DNA from: Nocardiopsis gilva YIM 90087
GTDB lineage: Bacteria; Actinomycetota; Actinomycetes; Streptosporangiales; Streptosporangiaceae
Length of the DNA stretch: 64,000 nt
NCBI RefSeq assembly: GCF_002263495.1
Contig: NZ_CP022753.1
Coordinates: 5,820,312-5,884,311 of the forward strand
Reading direction: 5' to 3'
Shown piece by piece: positions 15,796-26,125 of this stretch. Position 1 is the stretch's first letter. Each line of letters starts with the position of its first letter. Made by a program: the position numbers and the translations under genes. The notes beneath the pieces were generated by a model. That model was not told the DNA's origin. It did no database searches and saw nothing but the letters and a program-made list of their open reading frames with translations.

Positions 15796-16386
15796 TCACG
15801 CGGCGTCCCCGCCCTGCGGCCCTGGGTCGTAGCCGGGATAGGACACCCTCCGGACGTTGGGCGTTTGCTGGTAGCCGCGGCGCTGGGGCACCCCAGCACG
15901 GGGCGGCTCCGGGTAGCTGTGGCACGCCGTCTCCCCAGCTCGCGGCGGCTCCGGGAAGCCGCGGCACGCCGCCTCCCCGCCGTGGTAGTCGGCGCTCGGC
16001 CCCGCGTCCGGGCGGCGGGCGTGTTTGCCCTGCGGCTTCCAGCCCGACTCGGACGCCCGGGGGTCGGGCACTGCCGGGTCGAGCCCGTAGTGGCGGTAGA
16101 CGACGTCCTCCTGCCGCATGGAGATGTGCTGGTTGACCTGGAAGCTCGGGGCCTGTTTGATCATGGCCTTCGTGTAGGGCACCTGAAGGCCGTCATCGAC
16201 CGCCTGAGCCCCCCTCAGCGGGACAAAGTTCTCCCGCGTGCCGAACAGCCCGGAGCGGACCGTCACCCATTTCGGCACATCGGTCTGATCGTCGAAGAAC
16301 ACCTGGCCGATCTTGCCGACGCTGTTACCGTCCCGGTCCAGCAACCGGTGCCCGATGAGGTTCCGAATTCCAAGCTGTGCTTGCAC
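15796..16386 (-). CDS. PRC-barrel domain protein with repetitive Cys/Pro tail
   Basis: A 196-residue protein. Residues 5-95 form a PRC-barrel: LIGHRLLDRDGNSVGKIGQV, then VPKWVTVRSGLFGTRENFVP and a C-terminal HISMRQEDVVYRHYGLD segment, a pattern common in actinobacterial stress-associated PRC proteins. The tail contains two copies of a 14-residue unit (ACRGFPEPPRAGET and ACHSYPEPPRAGVP) and is Gly/Pro/Arg-rich. The start is a GTG at 16386. It is convergent with rarD and ends 5 bp from its stop. Confidence 0.8.
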   Translation of the reverse strand: MQAQLGIRNLIGHRLLDRDGNSVGKIGQVFFDDQTDVPKWVTVRSGLFGTRENFVPLRGAQAVDDGLQVPYTKAMIKQAPSFQVNQHISMRQEDVVYRHYGLDPAVPDPRASESGWKPQGKHARRPDAGPSADYHGGEAACRGFPEPPRAGETACHSYPEPPRAGVPQRRGYQQTPNVRRVSYPGYDPGPQGGDAA

Positions 16387-16587
16387 GGCGGTTCGCTCCC
16401 TCCATATCGCCTACCCCGAACATCCCCGCGCGGCGTCCGCGTCCGCGCAGCTCACAGCGCCATCACGGGATCACCAGTGTGCAGTGCGCGGGTTCCCCGC
16501 CCCCTTGCCCGCCATGCCGGTCTTACCTCGCCGATACCAATTTCAGGACATCGCGTTAACCGCCCTGATCTGCGAACGAACAAGAAA

Positions 16588-16624
16588 AACGGCCCGCATC
16601 CCCCTCACGGGGGTGCGGGCCGTT
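16588..16624 (-). terminator. Terminator at the end of the respiratory gene block
   Basis: Perfect 17-bp stem (AACGGCCCGCATCCCCC and its complement) with a short loop; on the minus strand it is followed by TTTCTTGTTC. It lies 28 bp beyond the polyprenyl synthase stop. Confidence 0.85.
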
Positions 16625-16652
16625 CTCGCTCAGGGGCCGCCGCGGCCGCCGA

Positions 16653-17672
16653 TCAGCCGGTGCGCGCCACCACGTAGTCGCACAGCGCCTCGAACGCGTC
16701 GCGCGGCGGGCCGGCGGGCAGGGTGGCGAGTTCGGCGCGCGCCTTGTCCGCCCAGGCCGCGAGGTCGGCGCGGGCCGCGTCCATCGCCGGGTGAGCGCGC
16801 AGCAGGGTCAGCGCCTCCTCTGTCTCGGCGTCGTCCAGCTCGCGTCCGAGCAGCTCGCGCAGGCGCATGTCGGCCGGGTCGGTGCTGCGCCGCACGTAGA
16901 ACATCGGCAGGGTCAGTACCCCCTCGCGGAGGTCGGTGCCGGGAACCTTGCCGGACTCCGCGGTCTCACTGGCGACGTCGAGGATGTCGTCGGAGAGCTG
17001 GAACGCCATGCCCAGCGCCTCACACGCGCGGGCGATCGTCTCCTGGACCTTGGGGTCGGCTTTGCCGAACATCGCGCCGATCTCCGCCGAGGAGGCGATC
17101 AGCGAGGCCGTCTTGTCAGCGATGACCTGCAGGTAGTGATCCATCGGGTCGACGCCGTCACGCGGCCCCGAGGTCTCCAGGACCTGTCCCTGGACGAGCC
17201 GCGCGAAGGTCTGCGCCTGCATCCGTACGGCGTCCGTGCCCAGATCGGCGAGCATCAGCGAGGCCTGCGCGAACACGTAGTCGCCAGTCAGGATGGCGAT
17301 GGTGTTGCCCCAGCGCTGATTGGCGCTGGGCTCGCCGCGGCGCAGCTCGGCCTCGTCCATCACGTCGTCGTGGTACAACGTAGCGACATGGGTGAGCTCG
17401 ACCACGGCGGCGGCCTTGACGAGGTCGGACGAGGTCGGATCGCCGAAACGGGCCGCGAGCAGGACCAGGGTGGCGCGGAACCGCTTGCCGCCCGCCGCCA
17501 GGAGGTGCGTCGCGGCCTCGTACAGCATCGGGTCGCTGGAGGCGACCGACTCCCGCAGCACCTCCTCGACCTGTTCCAGACCTTCCTGGACCTCCCGGGC
17601 GAGGGTCGCGTCGATCGACGGCAGAGCGAGGAAACCGCTCGGGACAGCACCGCTCACCAGAAAGCTCCACAT
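16653..17672 (-). CDS. Long-chain trans-polyprenyl diphosphate synthase
   Basis: A 339-residue isoprenyl synthase. The first Asp-rich motif is YHDDVMDEA (residues 100-108) and the second QLSDDILDVA; GGKRFRATLVLLA and GDYVFAQA match heptaprenyl to nonaprenyl synthases. It elongates FPP or GGPP with IPP to build the menaquinone side chain. It lies directly downstream of nuoN on the same strand (120-bp gap), in the same cluster as menJ and menG; a related grouping (polyprenyl synthase, menJ, menG) exists in mycobacteria. Exact chain length cannot be read with certainty. Confidence 0.92.
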   Translation of the reverse strand: MWSFLVSGAVPSGFLALPSIDATLAREVQEGLEQVEEVLRESVASSDPMLYEAATHLLAAGGKRFRATLVLLAARFGDPTSSDLVKAAAVVELTHVATLYHDDVMDEAELRRGEPSANQRWGNTIAILTGDYVFAQASLMLADLGTDAVRMQAQTFARLVQGQVLETSGPRDGVDPMDHYLQVIADKTASLIASSAEIGAMFGKADPKVQETIARACEALGMAFQLSDDILDVASETAESGKVPGTDLREGVLTLPMFYVRRSTDPADMRLRELLGRELDDAETEEALTLLRAHPAMDAARADLAAWADKARAELATLPAGPPRDAFEALCDYVVARTG

Positions 17673-17792
17673 GTCAACAGGCGCGCGATACCCAAACGGA
17701 CGTATCGCGCGCTCTCGGGATGAACATAAACCGGATAGCCAAGTTATCCGACGGGGGTTGCACAGCCAAAGCCACCCACCGAGTGCCCGCGG

Positions 17793-19463
17793 CTACCGAG
17801 CGAACCCGTCGACCTGCGCTACGGCCTGCACCGCTGTGCCCGTGTCAGCCCCCTCCCGCGGGTAGAGGTGATTGAGCAGCGGCGTCGGATAGACACCGAG
17901 CAGAAGGGTGGCCGCGACGCCGATGGTGATGGCCGAGCCGGTGAACGCCCCGGCGCGGATCACCGTCGGGCCTTCGGCGGCCGGTTCGGCGAAGAACATC
18001 AGCACGATGATGCGGACGTAGAAGAACGCGGTCACGGCGCTGCTGAGCACACCCACGACCACCAGCGGGGTGGCTCCGCCCGCCATCGCCGCCTGGAAGA
18101 CCGCGAACTTTCCGATGAACCCGCTGGTCAGCGGGATACCGGCGAAGGCCAGCAGGAACAGCCCGAGCGACCCGGCCAGCAGCGGCGCGGTGCGGCCGAG
18201 CCCGGCCCACTGCGTCAGCTCCCCGGCCTCGGGGCCGTTCTCGTGCGTGCGCACCAGGGTCACGACGGCGAAGGCGCCGATCGTGGTGAACCCGTAGGCG
18301 GCGAGGTAGAACATCGCGCCCGCCATGCCCTCGGAGCTGGCCGCCACGACGGCGGTGAGCACGAACCCGGCGTGCACCACCGAGGAGTAGGCCAGCAGCC
18401 GCTTGATGTCCCGCTGCGTCACCGCGATGACCGCGGCCAGCACCATCGTGAGGATCGCAACGATCCACAGCATCGGACGCCACTGCTCCACCGAGGCGCC
18501 GAAGGCCACGAGGAACACGCGCAGCAGCGCGCCGAACGCCGCGACGAGGGTGCACGACGCCATCAGCGCGGTGATGGGGGTCGGGGCGCCCTGGTAGACG
18601 TCGGGCTTCCAGTTGTGGAACGGGACCGCGCCGACCTTGAAGAACAGCCCCACCCCGATCAGCGCGATGCCGACCAGCAGCAGCGGCTGCGCGGCCTCCG
18701 GATTGGCGAACACCTCGGCGCCGCCCGCCTCGATCGCCGCGTGCACCTCGGCGAAGTTCACCGCGCCCGCGTACCCGTACACCAGCGCGATGCCGAACAG
18801 GAAGAACGCCGAGGAGAAAGCGCCGAGCAGGAAGTACTTGACCGCCGCCTCCTGGGAGAACAGCCGACGCGTACGCGCCAGGCCACACATCAGGTAGAGC
18901 GGGAGGCTCATCACCTCCAGCGCCACGAACAGGGTGAGGAAGTCGTTGGCCGCCGTGAAGAGCATCATGCCCAGCAGTGCGATCAGCACCAGCGGGTAGA
19001 CCTCGGTGTGCCGCGACCCGGCGAGGATGTGCCCGCGCTCCTCCTCACTGCCGGGGACCGCCGCCGCCTGCGCGGCGAACGCCGTCTCCGCGTGCCGGTT
19101 CTCGGCGATGAGCAGCAGGCTGATGAAGGCCAGCACCAGGATGGTGCCCTGCAGGAACAGGGAGACGCGGTCGATGGCCACGCTGCCCAGCGCCACCGTC
19201 GTCCCGGCCTCCCCGGCCGGAATCCCGCCGATCAGCAGCACGGAGAGCGCGAAGGCGCCGAGGACCGAGGCCATGGTCAGGGTGAGCTGGATGGGGCGGC
19301 GCCGCTCCTTGGGGGCGAACGCCTCCACCAGCACGCCGATCACCGCCGCGGCGAAGATCACCAGCATCGGGGAGAGCTGCCAGTAGTCGATTTTCGGCGC
19401 CTCATCGGTGATGACCGGTGCGGCGAGGACCGCAGCGGGCGCCGAGACCATCGGGGCGATCAC
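17793..19463 (-). CDS. nuoN: NADH-quinone oxidoreductase subunit N
   Basis: A 556-residue antiporter-like membrane subunit of Complex I with about fourteen helices. Hallmarks are LMCGLARTRRLFSQEAAVKYFLLG-type sequence in the middle, FKVGAVPFHNWKPDVYQGAP, AYSSVVHAGFVLTAVVAASS and PLTSGFIGKFAVF. The GTG start overlaps the nuoM stop as GTGA. Proton-translocating Lys and His residues of the family are retained. It is the last nuo gene, followed by the polyprenyl synthase. Confidence 0.95.
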   Translation of the reverse strand: MIAPMVSAPAAVLAAPVITDEAPKIDYWQLSPMLVIFAAAVIGVLVEAFAPKERRRPIQLTLTMASVLGAFALSVLLIGGIPAGEAGTTVALGSVAIDRVSLFLQGTILVLAFISLLLIAENRHAETAFAAQAAAVPGSEEERGHILAGSRHTEVYPLVLIALLGMMLFTAANDFLTLFVALEVMSLPLYLMCGLARTRRLFSQEAAVKYFLLGAFSSAFFLFGIALVYGYAGAVNFAEVHAAIEAGGAEVFANPEAAQPLLLVGIALIGVGLFFKVGAVPFHNWKPDVYQGAPTPITALMASCTLVAAFGALLRVFLVAFGASVEQWRPMLWIVAILTMVLAAVIAVTQRDIKRLLAYSSVVHAGFVLTAVVAASSEGMAGAMFYLAAYGFTTIGAFAVVTLVRTHENGPEAGELTQWAGLGRTAPLLAGSLGLFLLAFAGIPLTSGFIGKFAVFQAAMAGGATPLVVVGVLSSAVTAFFYVRIIVLMFFAEPAAEGPTVIRAGAFTGSAITIGVAATLLLGVYPTPLLNHLYPREGADTGTAVQAVAQVDGFAR

Positions 19464-21025
19464 TCGTCGGCTCCTTCCTGCCCGCCGGCCGCCTCACCGG
19501 CGGCGTCGAGCGCCGGTGCGGGGTCGGTGGCGTCGATCTGTTGCATGGTCTGCTCCACGGCGGGGTTGATGGCGTCCAGCAGCGGCTGGGGGTAGAGGCC
19601 GAAGAGCACGATGAGCGCGATGAGCGGACCGACCACCCACACCTCGCGGTGGGACAGATCGGGAAGGCGGCCGAGCGATGCGGGCAGCGGGCCGGTCATG
19701 GTCCGCTGGTACATCCACAGGATGTAGAGGGCGGCCAGCACCGTCCCGGCGGTGGCGATGATCGCCGGAACCGGGTGGAACATGAACGCGCCGATGAACA
19801 CGAGGAACTCGCTGACGAACGGGGCCAGCCCCGGCAGCGAGAGCCCGGCCAGGCCCGCCACCAGGAACGTCCCGGCCAGCAGCGGGGCCGTGGTACGGAC
19901 CCCCTGGTAGTCGGCGATGGCCGAGGAGCCCCGCCGCGCGATCAGGAACCCGACGACCAGGAAGAGCGCGCCGGTGGCGAAGCCGTGGTTGACCATGTAC
20001 AGCGCCGCGCCGGACTGCCCCTGGGTGGTCATCGCGAAGATGCCCAGGGTGATGAACCCGAAGTGGGAGATCGAGGTGTAGGCGATCAGCCGCATCATGT
20101 CGCTCTGCGCCACCGCGAGGATCGCACCGTAGACGATGCTGACCAGGCTGAGCGCCACCACAGGCCAGACGAACCACGCGGCCGCGCCGGGGAACAGCTC
20201 CAGGCAGTAGCGCAGCATGCCGTAGGTGCCGACCTTGTCGAGCACGCCGACCAGCAGCACCGCGGTGCCCGGCCGGGAGGACCCCGCGGCGGACGGCAGC
20301 CAGGTGTGCACCGGCCACATGGGCGCCTTAATCGCGAAGGCGATGAAGAACCCGAGGAACAGCCAGCGGGCCACGGTGGTGTCGACCCCGGCCAGCGCGC
20401 TGCCCGGCGCGACCAGGTCGCTCCACAGGAAGGTGCCGCCGTAGACGGCGACGCCGATCACCGCGACCAGCATCAGCAGCCCGCCCAGCAGGCTGTAGAG
20501 CAGGAACTTGATCGCCGCGCGGCGGCGGTCCTCGCCGCGGCCGTAGCGCCCGATCATGAAGTAGACCGGGATGAGCATGGCCTCGAAGAAGACGTAGAAG
20601 AGGAAGACGTCGGTGGCGGCGAAGACCCCGATCATCATCGCTTCCAGGAGCAGGATCAGCGCGAAGTAGCCCTTGCCCCCGTCGTCCACAGTGCTGGCGT
20701 CGTTCTCCTTCCAGGCCGCCAACACCACCAGCGGAACCAGCAGCACCGACATCAGGATGAGCACGAGCGCGATGCCGTCGACTCCCACCGCGTAGCTGAC
20801 CCCGAACTGCGGGATCCACGCGTGGACCTCGGTGAACTGCAGCCGCTGCGTGCTCGCCACGTCGAACCGGGCGGCCATGGCGACGACGAGCAGCAGCGTG
20901 CCGAGCGTGACGCCGAGCGCCACCCGTTTGGCGGTCTCGATCCGCTCGCGCGGCATCAGCGCGATGGCCAGGCCGCCCAGGGCGGGCAGCGCGATGGCCA
21001 GGGTGAGCCAGGGGATATCGGTCAT
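19460..21025 (-). CDS. nuoM: NADH-quinone oxidoreductase subunit M
   Basis: A 521-residue antiporter-like Complex I subunit. It contains SYAVGVDGIALVLILMSVLL, YVFFEAMLIPVYFMIGRYG, KAPMWPVHTWLPSAAG and LIAYTSISHFGFITLGIFAM, all typical of NuoM. The Glu in FFEAML and the Lys in AIKAPMWP are the conserved charged residues of the proton channel. It overlaps nuoN by 4 bp and abuts nuoL directly. Confidence 0.95.
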   Translation of the reverse strand: MTDIPWLTLAIALPALGGLAIALMPRERIETAKRVALGVTLGTLLLVVAMAARFDVASTQRLQFTEVHAWIPQFGVSYAVGVDGIALVLILMSVLLVPLVVLAAWKENDASTVDDGGKGYFALILLLEAMMIGVFAATDVFLFYVFFEAMLIPVYFMIGRYGRGEDRRRAAIKFLLYSLLGGLLMLVAVIGVAVYGGTFLWSDLVAPGSALAGVDTTVARWLFLGFFIAFAIKAPMWPVHTWLPSAAGSSRPGTAVLLVGVLDKVGTYGMLRYCLELFPGAAAWFVWPVVALSLVSIVYGAILAVAQSDMMRLIAYTSISHFGFITLGIFAMTTQGQSGAALYMVNHGFATGALFLVVGFLIARRGSSAIADYQGVRTTAPLLAGTFLVAGLAGLSLPGLAPFVSEFLVFIGAFMFHPVPAIIATAGTVLAALYILWMYQRTMTGPLPASLGRLPDLSHREVWVVGPLIALIVLFGLYPQPLLDAINPAVEQTMQQIDATDPAPALDAAGEAAGGQEGADE

Positions 21026-22972
21026 TTAGATCCTCACAGCCAGCGTTGCGACGACGATCGCGGCTCCGAAGAGCATCGTCAGCGCGTAGGTGCGGGCGAA
21101 CCCGGTCTGTGTGGTGCGCAGCTCTCGCGAGGTGTCGCGCACACTGGTGCCGACGCCGTTGACCAGGCCGTCGACCACCGCCCTGTCGAAGATGTCCATT
21201 CCGGCGGCCAGGACCCGCCCCGGCCGCATGAACAGCCCCTCGTTGATGGCGTTGCCGTAGAGCTCGTTGCGCGCGGCCACGACCACGAGGTTGCCGCGCG
21301 GCGCGACCACCGGCACCGGCGCCGAGACGTAGCGCCACCACGCCACGGCGACACCGGCGACCAGCACGGCGAGCGCGATCAGCGAGTAGGGGCCGGTCAG
21401 CATGTGGACGAAGTCGAAGTGGTGCACCTCGGCGCCCACGGCCGGGGCGAGGAACTCGGCGAAGGTGTTGCCGAAGACGAGCAGCCCGCCCAGCGCCACC
21501 GACCCGACGGCCAGCACGATCATCGGCCCGGTCATGGAGGTGGGCGACTCGTGCGGGTGGGCGTCGTCGGCCCAGCGCTTCTCCCCCAGGAACGTCATGA
21601 ACATGATCCGCGACATGTAGAACGCGGTCAGCCCGGCGCCGAGCAGGGTGGCCGTGCCGAGCAGCTGTCCGGCGACACCGGGGAAGGAGAAGGCGGCCTG
21701 GATGATGCCCTCCTTGGTCCACCACCCCGACAGCAGCGGGACCCCGATGATGGCGAGGTACCCGAGCCCGAACGTCGCGAAGGTGATCGGCATGTAGGTG
21801 CGCAGCCCGCCGTAGCGGCGCATGTCGACCTCGTCGTTCATGCCGTGCATGACCGACCCGGCACCGAGGAACAGCCCGGCCTTGAAGAAGCCGTGCGTCA
21901 TGAGGTGGGCGATCGCCGCGGCGTAGCCGATCGGGCCGAGGCCCGCCGCCAGCGTCATGTAACCGATCTGGCTCATGGTGGACCCGGCCAGCGCCTTCTT
22001 GATGTCGTCCTTGGCGGACCCGATGACGGCACCGGCGAGCAGCGTGGCGGCGCCGACGATGGCGACGGCCAGCTGCGCGGTCGGCGCGGCCTCGAAGATC
22101 GGCCCGGAGCGCACGATCAGGTAGACACCGGCGGTCACCATGGTCGCGGCGTGGATGAGCGCGGAGACGGGGGTCGGGCCCTCCATGGCGTCCAGCAGCC
22201 AGGACTGCAGCGGCAGCTGGGCGGACTTGCCGCACGCGGCCAGCAGCAGGAGCAGCCCGACCGCGGTGAGCACGCCCTGCCCGGCACCGTCCACGGCCCC
22301 GAGCACGTCGCCGAACGCGACCGTGCCGAACGTGGAGAACATCAGCATGACCCCGATGAGCAGCCCGAGGTCGCCGACACGGTTGACCAGGAACGCCTTC
22401 TTGGCGGCCACGGCCGCCGCGGGTTTGTGCTGCCAGAACCCGATGAGCAGGTAGGACGCCAGACCCACGCCCTCCCAGCCGAGGAACAGCAGCGCGTAGT
22501 TGTCGGCGAGGACCAGCACCAGCATGGCCGCGACGAACAGGTTGAGGTAGGCGAAGAAGAGTCGCCGGTCGTCGTCGTGGGCCATGTAGCCCACCGAGTA
22601 GATGTGGATGAGGGAGCCGACGCCGGTGACGAGCAGCGCGAAGCTGATCGACAGTGGGTCGACCAGAAGCGTCACGTCCGCGCTGAACCGCCCCGCTTCG
22701 AACCACGTGTACACGGGGACGGAGACGCTGCGGTCGAGGGGCGCCATCCCCAGGAGCTCGACGAGGGCGAGCACGGCCCACACGAAGGCCGCGAGCGGCA
22801 GCGCGACGGCGAGCCAGTGGCCCCAGCCGTTGGTGCGCCGCCCGCCCAGGAGCAGGATGGCCGCTCCCAGCAGGGGCAGGGCGATGAGCAGCCAGGCGTT
22901 GGACATGATCGCCCCGCTGGCGTCCGTTGTGACCACCGGTTCGGCGGCGAGGAAGAGGTCGGACACAGCCAC
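21026..22972 (-). CDS. nuoL: NADH-quinone oxidoreductase subunit L
   Basis: A 648-residue Complex I subunit and the distal proton pump with the long lateral helix. Motifs include [57 protein letters not shown] and [19 protein letters not shown]. The C-terminus after [16 protein letters not shown] carries the amphipathic arm and last anchor helix. The GTG at 22972 is used; a second GTG two codons on is possible. The gene lies 8 bp after nuoK. Confidence 0.95.
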   Translation of the reverse strand: MAVSDLFLAAEPVVTTDASGAIMSNAWLLIALPLLGAAILLLGGRRTNGWGHWLAVALPLAAFVWAVLALVELLGMAPLDRSVSVPVYTWFEAGRFSADVTLLVDPLSISFALLVTGVGSLIHIYSVGYMAHDDDRRLFFAYLNLFVAAMLVLVLADNYALLFLGWEGVGLASYLLIGFWQHKPAAAVAAKKAFLVNRVGDLGLLIGVMLMFSTFGTVAFGDVLGAVDGAGQGVLTAVGLLLLLAACGKSAQLPLQSWLLDAMEGPTPVSALIHAATMVTAGVYLIVRSGPIFEAAPTAQLAVAIVGAATLLAGAVIGSAKDDIKKALAGSTMSQIGYMTLAAGLGPIGYAAAIAHLMTHGFFKAGLFLGAGSVMHGMNDEVDMRRYGGLRTYMPITFATFGLGYLAIIGVPLLSGWWTKEGIIQAAFSFPGVAGQLLGTATLLGAGLTAFYMSRIMFMTFLGEKRWADDAHPHESPTSMTGPMIVLAVGSVALGGLLVFGNTFAEFLAPAVGAEVHHFDFVHMLTGPYSLIALAVLVAGVAVAWWRYVSAPVPVVAPRGNLVVVAARNELYGNAINEGLFMRPGRVLAAGMDIFDRAVVDGLVNGVGTSVRDTSRELRTTQTGFARTYALTMLFGAAIVVATLAVRI

Positions 22973-22980
22973 GTCGCCTT

Positions 22981-23280
22981 CTAGTTCTTGAGCAGGTTGG
23001 CGTCATCGACCGATGCCGACCTGCGGGTCCTGAAGATCTGCATGATGATGGCCAGCCCAACGACGACCTCGGCCGCGGCCACGACCATCACGAAGAACGC
23101 GATGACCTGGCCACCGATGTCGCCGTGCAGCCGCGCGAACGCGACCAGCGCCAGGTTGCAGGCGTTGAGCATGAGCTCGACGCACATGAAGACGATGATC
23201 GCGTTGCGCCGCACCAGTACCCCGACAGCGCCGATCGTGAAGACGATCGCCGCGAGGGCGATGTAGTTCATCGGGTCCAC
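22981..23280 (-). CDS. nuoK: NADH-quinone oxidoreductase subunit K
   Basis: A 99-residue three-helix Complex I subunit: [40 protein letters not shown] and [19 protein letters not shown], with the conserved Glu in CVELMLNA and in AAAEVVVG. The GTG at 23280 is chosen because AGGAGG lies 10 nt upstream, inside the end of nuoJ, and because the homologous start MxPxNY is kept. Confidence 0.95.
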   Translation of the reverse strand: MDPMNYIALAAIVFTIGAVGVLVRRNAIIVFMCVELMLNACNLALVAFARLHGDIGGQVIAFFVMVVAAAEVVVGLAIIMQIFRTRRSASVDDANLLKN

Positions 23281-23287
23281 GCCCGGT

Positions 23288-24217
23288 TCACCTCCTGCCC
23301 GTCGTTGTGCCGTCGCCGTCTCGCTCCGGTTCGGCGTCCTCCCCGTTCCCGTCGGTGGGCTCGCCGAGCTCGTGGCCCTCCTTGGACCACGCCGAGGCCG
23401 ACGCCCCGCCCGGCTCCGGCTCGGTCCCCAGCCGCACCTCCCGCGGCACCCCCGACTGCAGCTCGGGGTCGCGGGCGGCGAGCACCGGGTTGAGCGAGAG
23501 CTGGGAGATCGACCCGTCGGGCAGCAGCGCCGGCATGTCGATCGCGTTGTGGCGGGCGTAGGTGCCGGGGCCGGGCAGCGGCGTGAGGTGATCGCCACGG
23601 ACCCGCTCCCGGGAGAAGTCCCGCTGCGTGCGGCGCTTCTTCAGCCGGGTGACGTGCGCCAGCACCAGGGCGCCGAGCACTGAGGTGATGAGCAGCGCGC
23701 CGGTCGCTTCGAACGCGACGACGTAGCGGTAGACGACCTCTCCAGCGATCCACGGGACGCTGCCGCCGGCCGCGGCCACCCCCGCGTCCATGCCGACCGG
23801 GTCGCCGACGACGACGCGGGTGAGCCCCAGGGACAGTGCGCCCAGGAAGCCGAGGGCGACCAGCGCGGCCAGCAGCCGCTGCCCGCGGATCGTCTCGACG
23901 AGGGAGTCGGCCGAGCTGACGCCGACGAGCATCAGCACGAACAGGAACAGCATCAGCACGGCGCCGGTGTAGACGACGACCTGCACCACCATCAGAAACG
24001 GGGCCTGGTTGATGCCGTAGAAGACGGCCAGCCCCAGCATGACGACGGCCATCATCACCGCGGAGTGCACGGCCTTGCGGCTGAACACCACGCCGAGCGC
24101 GCCGAGCACCACAACGGAGCCCAGCACCCAGAAGACCATGCCCTCGCCCGCCGAGATGGGGGCGGCCAGCGCGTGCGCGTCAACGGGGGGCGCGGGAGTC
24201 ACGGTCGTCGGTGTCAC
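23288..24217 (-). CDS. nuoJ: NADH-quinone oxidoreductase subunit J
   Basis: A 309-residue Complex I subunit. The family portion (about 1-200) contains [40 protein letters not shown] and [20 protein letters not shown], typical of NuoJ. A hydrophilic C-terminal extension of about 100 residues, rich in Glu, Gly and Asp, is the usual actinobacterial feature. The GTG start forms a GTGA overlap with nuoI. Confidence 0.94.
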   Translation of the reverse strand: MTPTTVTPAPPVDAHALAAPISAGEGMVFWVLGSVVVLGALGVVFSRKAVHSAVMMAVVMLGLAVFYGINQAPFLMVVQVVVYTGAVLMLFLFVLMLVGVSSADSLVETIRGQRLLAALVALGFLGALSLGLTRVVVGDPVGMDAGVAAAGGSVPWIAGEVVYRYVVAFEATGALLITSVLGALVLAHVTRLKKRRTQRDFSRERVRGDHLTPLPGPGTYARHNAIDMPALLPDGSISQLSLNPVLAARDPELQSGVPREVRLGTEPEPGGASASAWSKEGHELGEPTDGNGEDAEPERDGDGTTTGRR

Positions 24218-24756
24218 CGGACCGCCTCGCCGTCGTTCTCGATGTCCTGGGAGGCGCCGTTGACGGACCGGTAGTAGTCCTCCTGGGTCTCACCGAGCCG
24301 CATCGGGTGCGGCGGCGCCTCCATCCCCTCGCGCAGCGGCGCGAGCAGCTGCTCCTTGGTCCAGATGAGGCTCTCGCGGTTGTCGTCGGCGAGCTCGTAG
24401 TCGTTGGTCATGGTCAGCGCCCGGGTGGGGCACGCCTCGACGCACAGCCCGCACAGGATGCACCGCAGGTAGTTGATCTGGTACACCCGGCCGTACCGCT
24501 CGCCGGGCGAGAACCGGGCGTCCTCGGTGTTGTCGCCGCCCTCCACGTAGATGGCGTCCGCCGGGCAGGCCCAGGCGCACAGTTCGCACCCGATGCACTT
24601 CTCCAGCCCGTCGGGCCAGCGGTTGAGCTGGTGCCGCCCGTGGAAGCGGGGCGCTGTCGGGCGCTTCACCTCCGGATACTCAATGGTCGGCACCTTCGTG
24701 AACATGGTGTGGAAGGTGACGCCGAACCCCTTCACGGGGTTGAGGAAATCAAGCAC
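24214..24756 (-). CDS. nuoI: NADH-quinone oxidoreductase subunit I
   Basis: A 180-residue Fe-S subunit carrying clusters N6a and N6b. The two 4Fe-4S motifs are [12 protein letters not shown] and [12 protein letters not shown]. It starts near [20 protein letters not shown], an amphipathic helix that docks on the membrane arm. The GTG at 24756 is preferred because GAGGAGG lies 6 nt upstream; an in-frame GTG five codons earlier is possible. It overlaps the nuoH stop by 8 bp. Confidence 0.95.
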   Translation of the reverse strand: MLDFLNPVKGFGVTFHTMFTKVPTIEYPEVKRPTAPRFHGRHQLNRWPDGLEKCIGCELCAWACPADAIYVEGGDNTEDARFSPGERYGRVYQINYLRCILCGLCVEACPTRALTMTNDYELADDNRESLIWTKEQLLAPLREGMEAPPHPMRLGETQEDYYRSVNGASQDIENDGEAVR

Positions 24757-26125
24757 CGGTAACCTCCTCACGCTTTTCGGATCGGTTCGGTGCGTTCGTG
24801 GTGGGGCGCGGCTCCTCCGCGCGCACGCTGCTGCCGTAGTGCGGCAGGTTCTGCGGGGGCACGGGGAATCCGCCGTAGGAGGCGTCCGCGCGCATCCGCC
24901 GGAGCTCCTCGTGGTGCTCGGCCGCCTCCGCGGCGCGCCGCCGCTTCTCCGACCGGACCATGGCGTAGACGGAGGCGACGAACAACGCGGCGAAGACGAC
25001 GCCCACGCCGCCGGTCGCCCAGAGCGGGGCGCCCTCGTTGGCCATGACGCGGACGATCGCCAGCGCGGTGATCCAGACCAGCTGCACCGGGATGAGGACC
25101 TTCCAGCCGAGCTGCATGAGCTGGTCGTAGCGGATCCGGGGCAGGGTGCCGCGGATCCAGATGAAGAAGAACATGACGCCCATGAACTTGAGCAGCCACC
25201 ACAGCGCGGGCCACCAGGCCTCGTTGGCCCCGGCCCAGAAGGCCGTGATGGGCCACGGGGCGAGGTAGCCGCCGAGGAAGAAGGTCACCGAAATCGCCCC
25301 GACGGTCACCATGTTCACGTACTCGGCGAGGAAGAACATGGTGAACTTCATCGAGGAGTACTCGGTCATGAAGCCGCCGACCAGCTCGCCCTCACCTTCG
25401 GCGAGGTCGAAGGGCAGCCGGTTGGTCTCGCCGACCATGGTGACCACGTAGACGAGGAACGACGGGAGCAGGATGACCGCGAACCACACCGGGCGCTGGG
25501 CGTCGACGATGCCGGAGGTGGTGAGCGTCCCGGCGTACATGAACACCGCCACGAACGACAGGGACATGGCGATCTCGTAGCTGATGACCTGCGCGGAGGC
25601 GCGCAGCCCGCCGAGCAGGGCGTAGGGCGACTGGGAGGCCCAGCCGCCGAGCACGATGCCGTAGACGCCGACCGCCGCGGTCGCCAGCACCACCAGCGCC
25701 GCGATCGGCAGGTCGGTGAGCTGCAGCTGCGTCTGGACGCCGAACATGGTGACCTCGGGTCCGACCGGGACCACCGAGAAGGCGATGAACGCGGGGACGG
25801 CGGCGATCATCGGCGCGGCGATGTAGACCGCCCGGTCCACCCCGCGCGGGATCAGGTCCTCTTTCAGCGACAGCTTGACGCCGTCGGCCAGGGACTGGAG
25901 CAGCCCCCAGGGGCCGAACCGGTTGGGGCCGTGGCGCTGCTGCATCCGGCCCATGACCTTGCGGTCGGCCATGATCATCATCAGCACACACAGCATCAGG
26001 AAGACGAAGATCGCGAGCGCCTTGATCAGGGTGATCCACCACGGGTCACCGCCGAACGCGTCGAGCCCGGGCTCGGCGGCCAGCACCAGTCCGGCGCCCG
26101 CGTCTCCCGGGGAGATGGGCATCAC
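24749..26125 (-). CDS. nuoH: NADH-quinone oxidoreductase subunit H
   Basis: A 458-residue membrane subunit forming part of the quinone pocket. It includes [60 protein letters not shown] and [20 protein letters not shown], the standard conserved loops. A Glu/Arg-rich cytoplasmic tail of about 70 residues follows the last helix, as in other actinobacteria. It overlaps nuoG by 4 bp and nuoI by 8 bp. Confidence 0.95.
   Translation of the reverse strand: MMPISPGDAGAGLVLAAEPGLDAFGGDPWWITLIKALAIFVFLMLCVLMMIMADRKVMGRMQQRHGPNRFGPWGLLQSLADGVKLSLKEDLIPRGVDRAVYIAAPMIAAVPAFIAFSVVPVGPEVTMFGVQTQLQLTDLPIAALVVLATAAVGVYGIVLGGWASQSPYALLGGLRASAQVISYEIAMSLSFVAVFMYAGTLTTSGIVDAQRPVWFAVILLPSFLVYVVTMVGETNRLPFDLAEGEGELVGGFMTEYSSMKFTMFFLAEYVNMVTVGAISVTFFLGGYLAPWPITAFWAGANEAWWPALWWLLKFMGVMFFFIWIRGTLPRIRYDQLMQLGWKVLIPVQLVWITALAIVRVMANEGAPLWATGGVGVVFAALFVASVYAMVRSEKRRRAAEAAEHHEELRRMRADASYGGFPVPPQNLPHYGSSVRAEEPRPTTNAPNRSEKREEVTGA

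Noticed and set aside
19418-22984. Very long plus-strand open frame antisense to nuoL and nuoM
   Set aside because: It is the mirror of real coding DNA at high GC; the translation is rich in Arg, Gly, His and Asp, without domains or a ribosome site.
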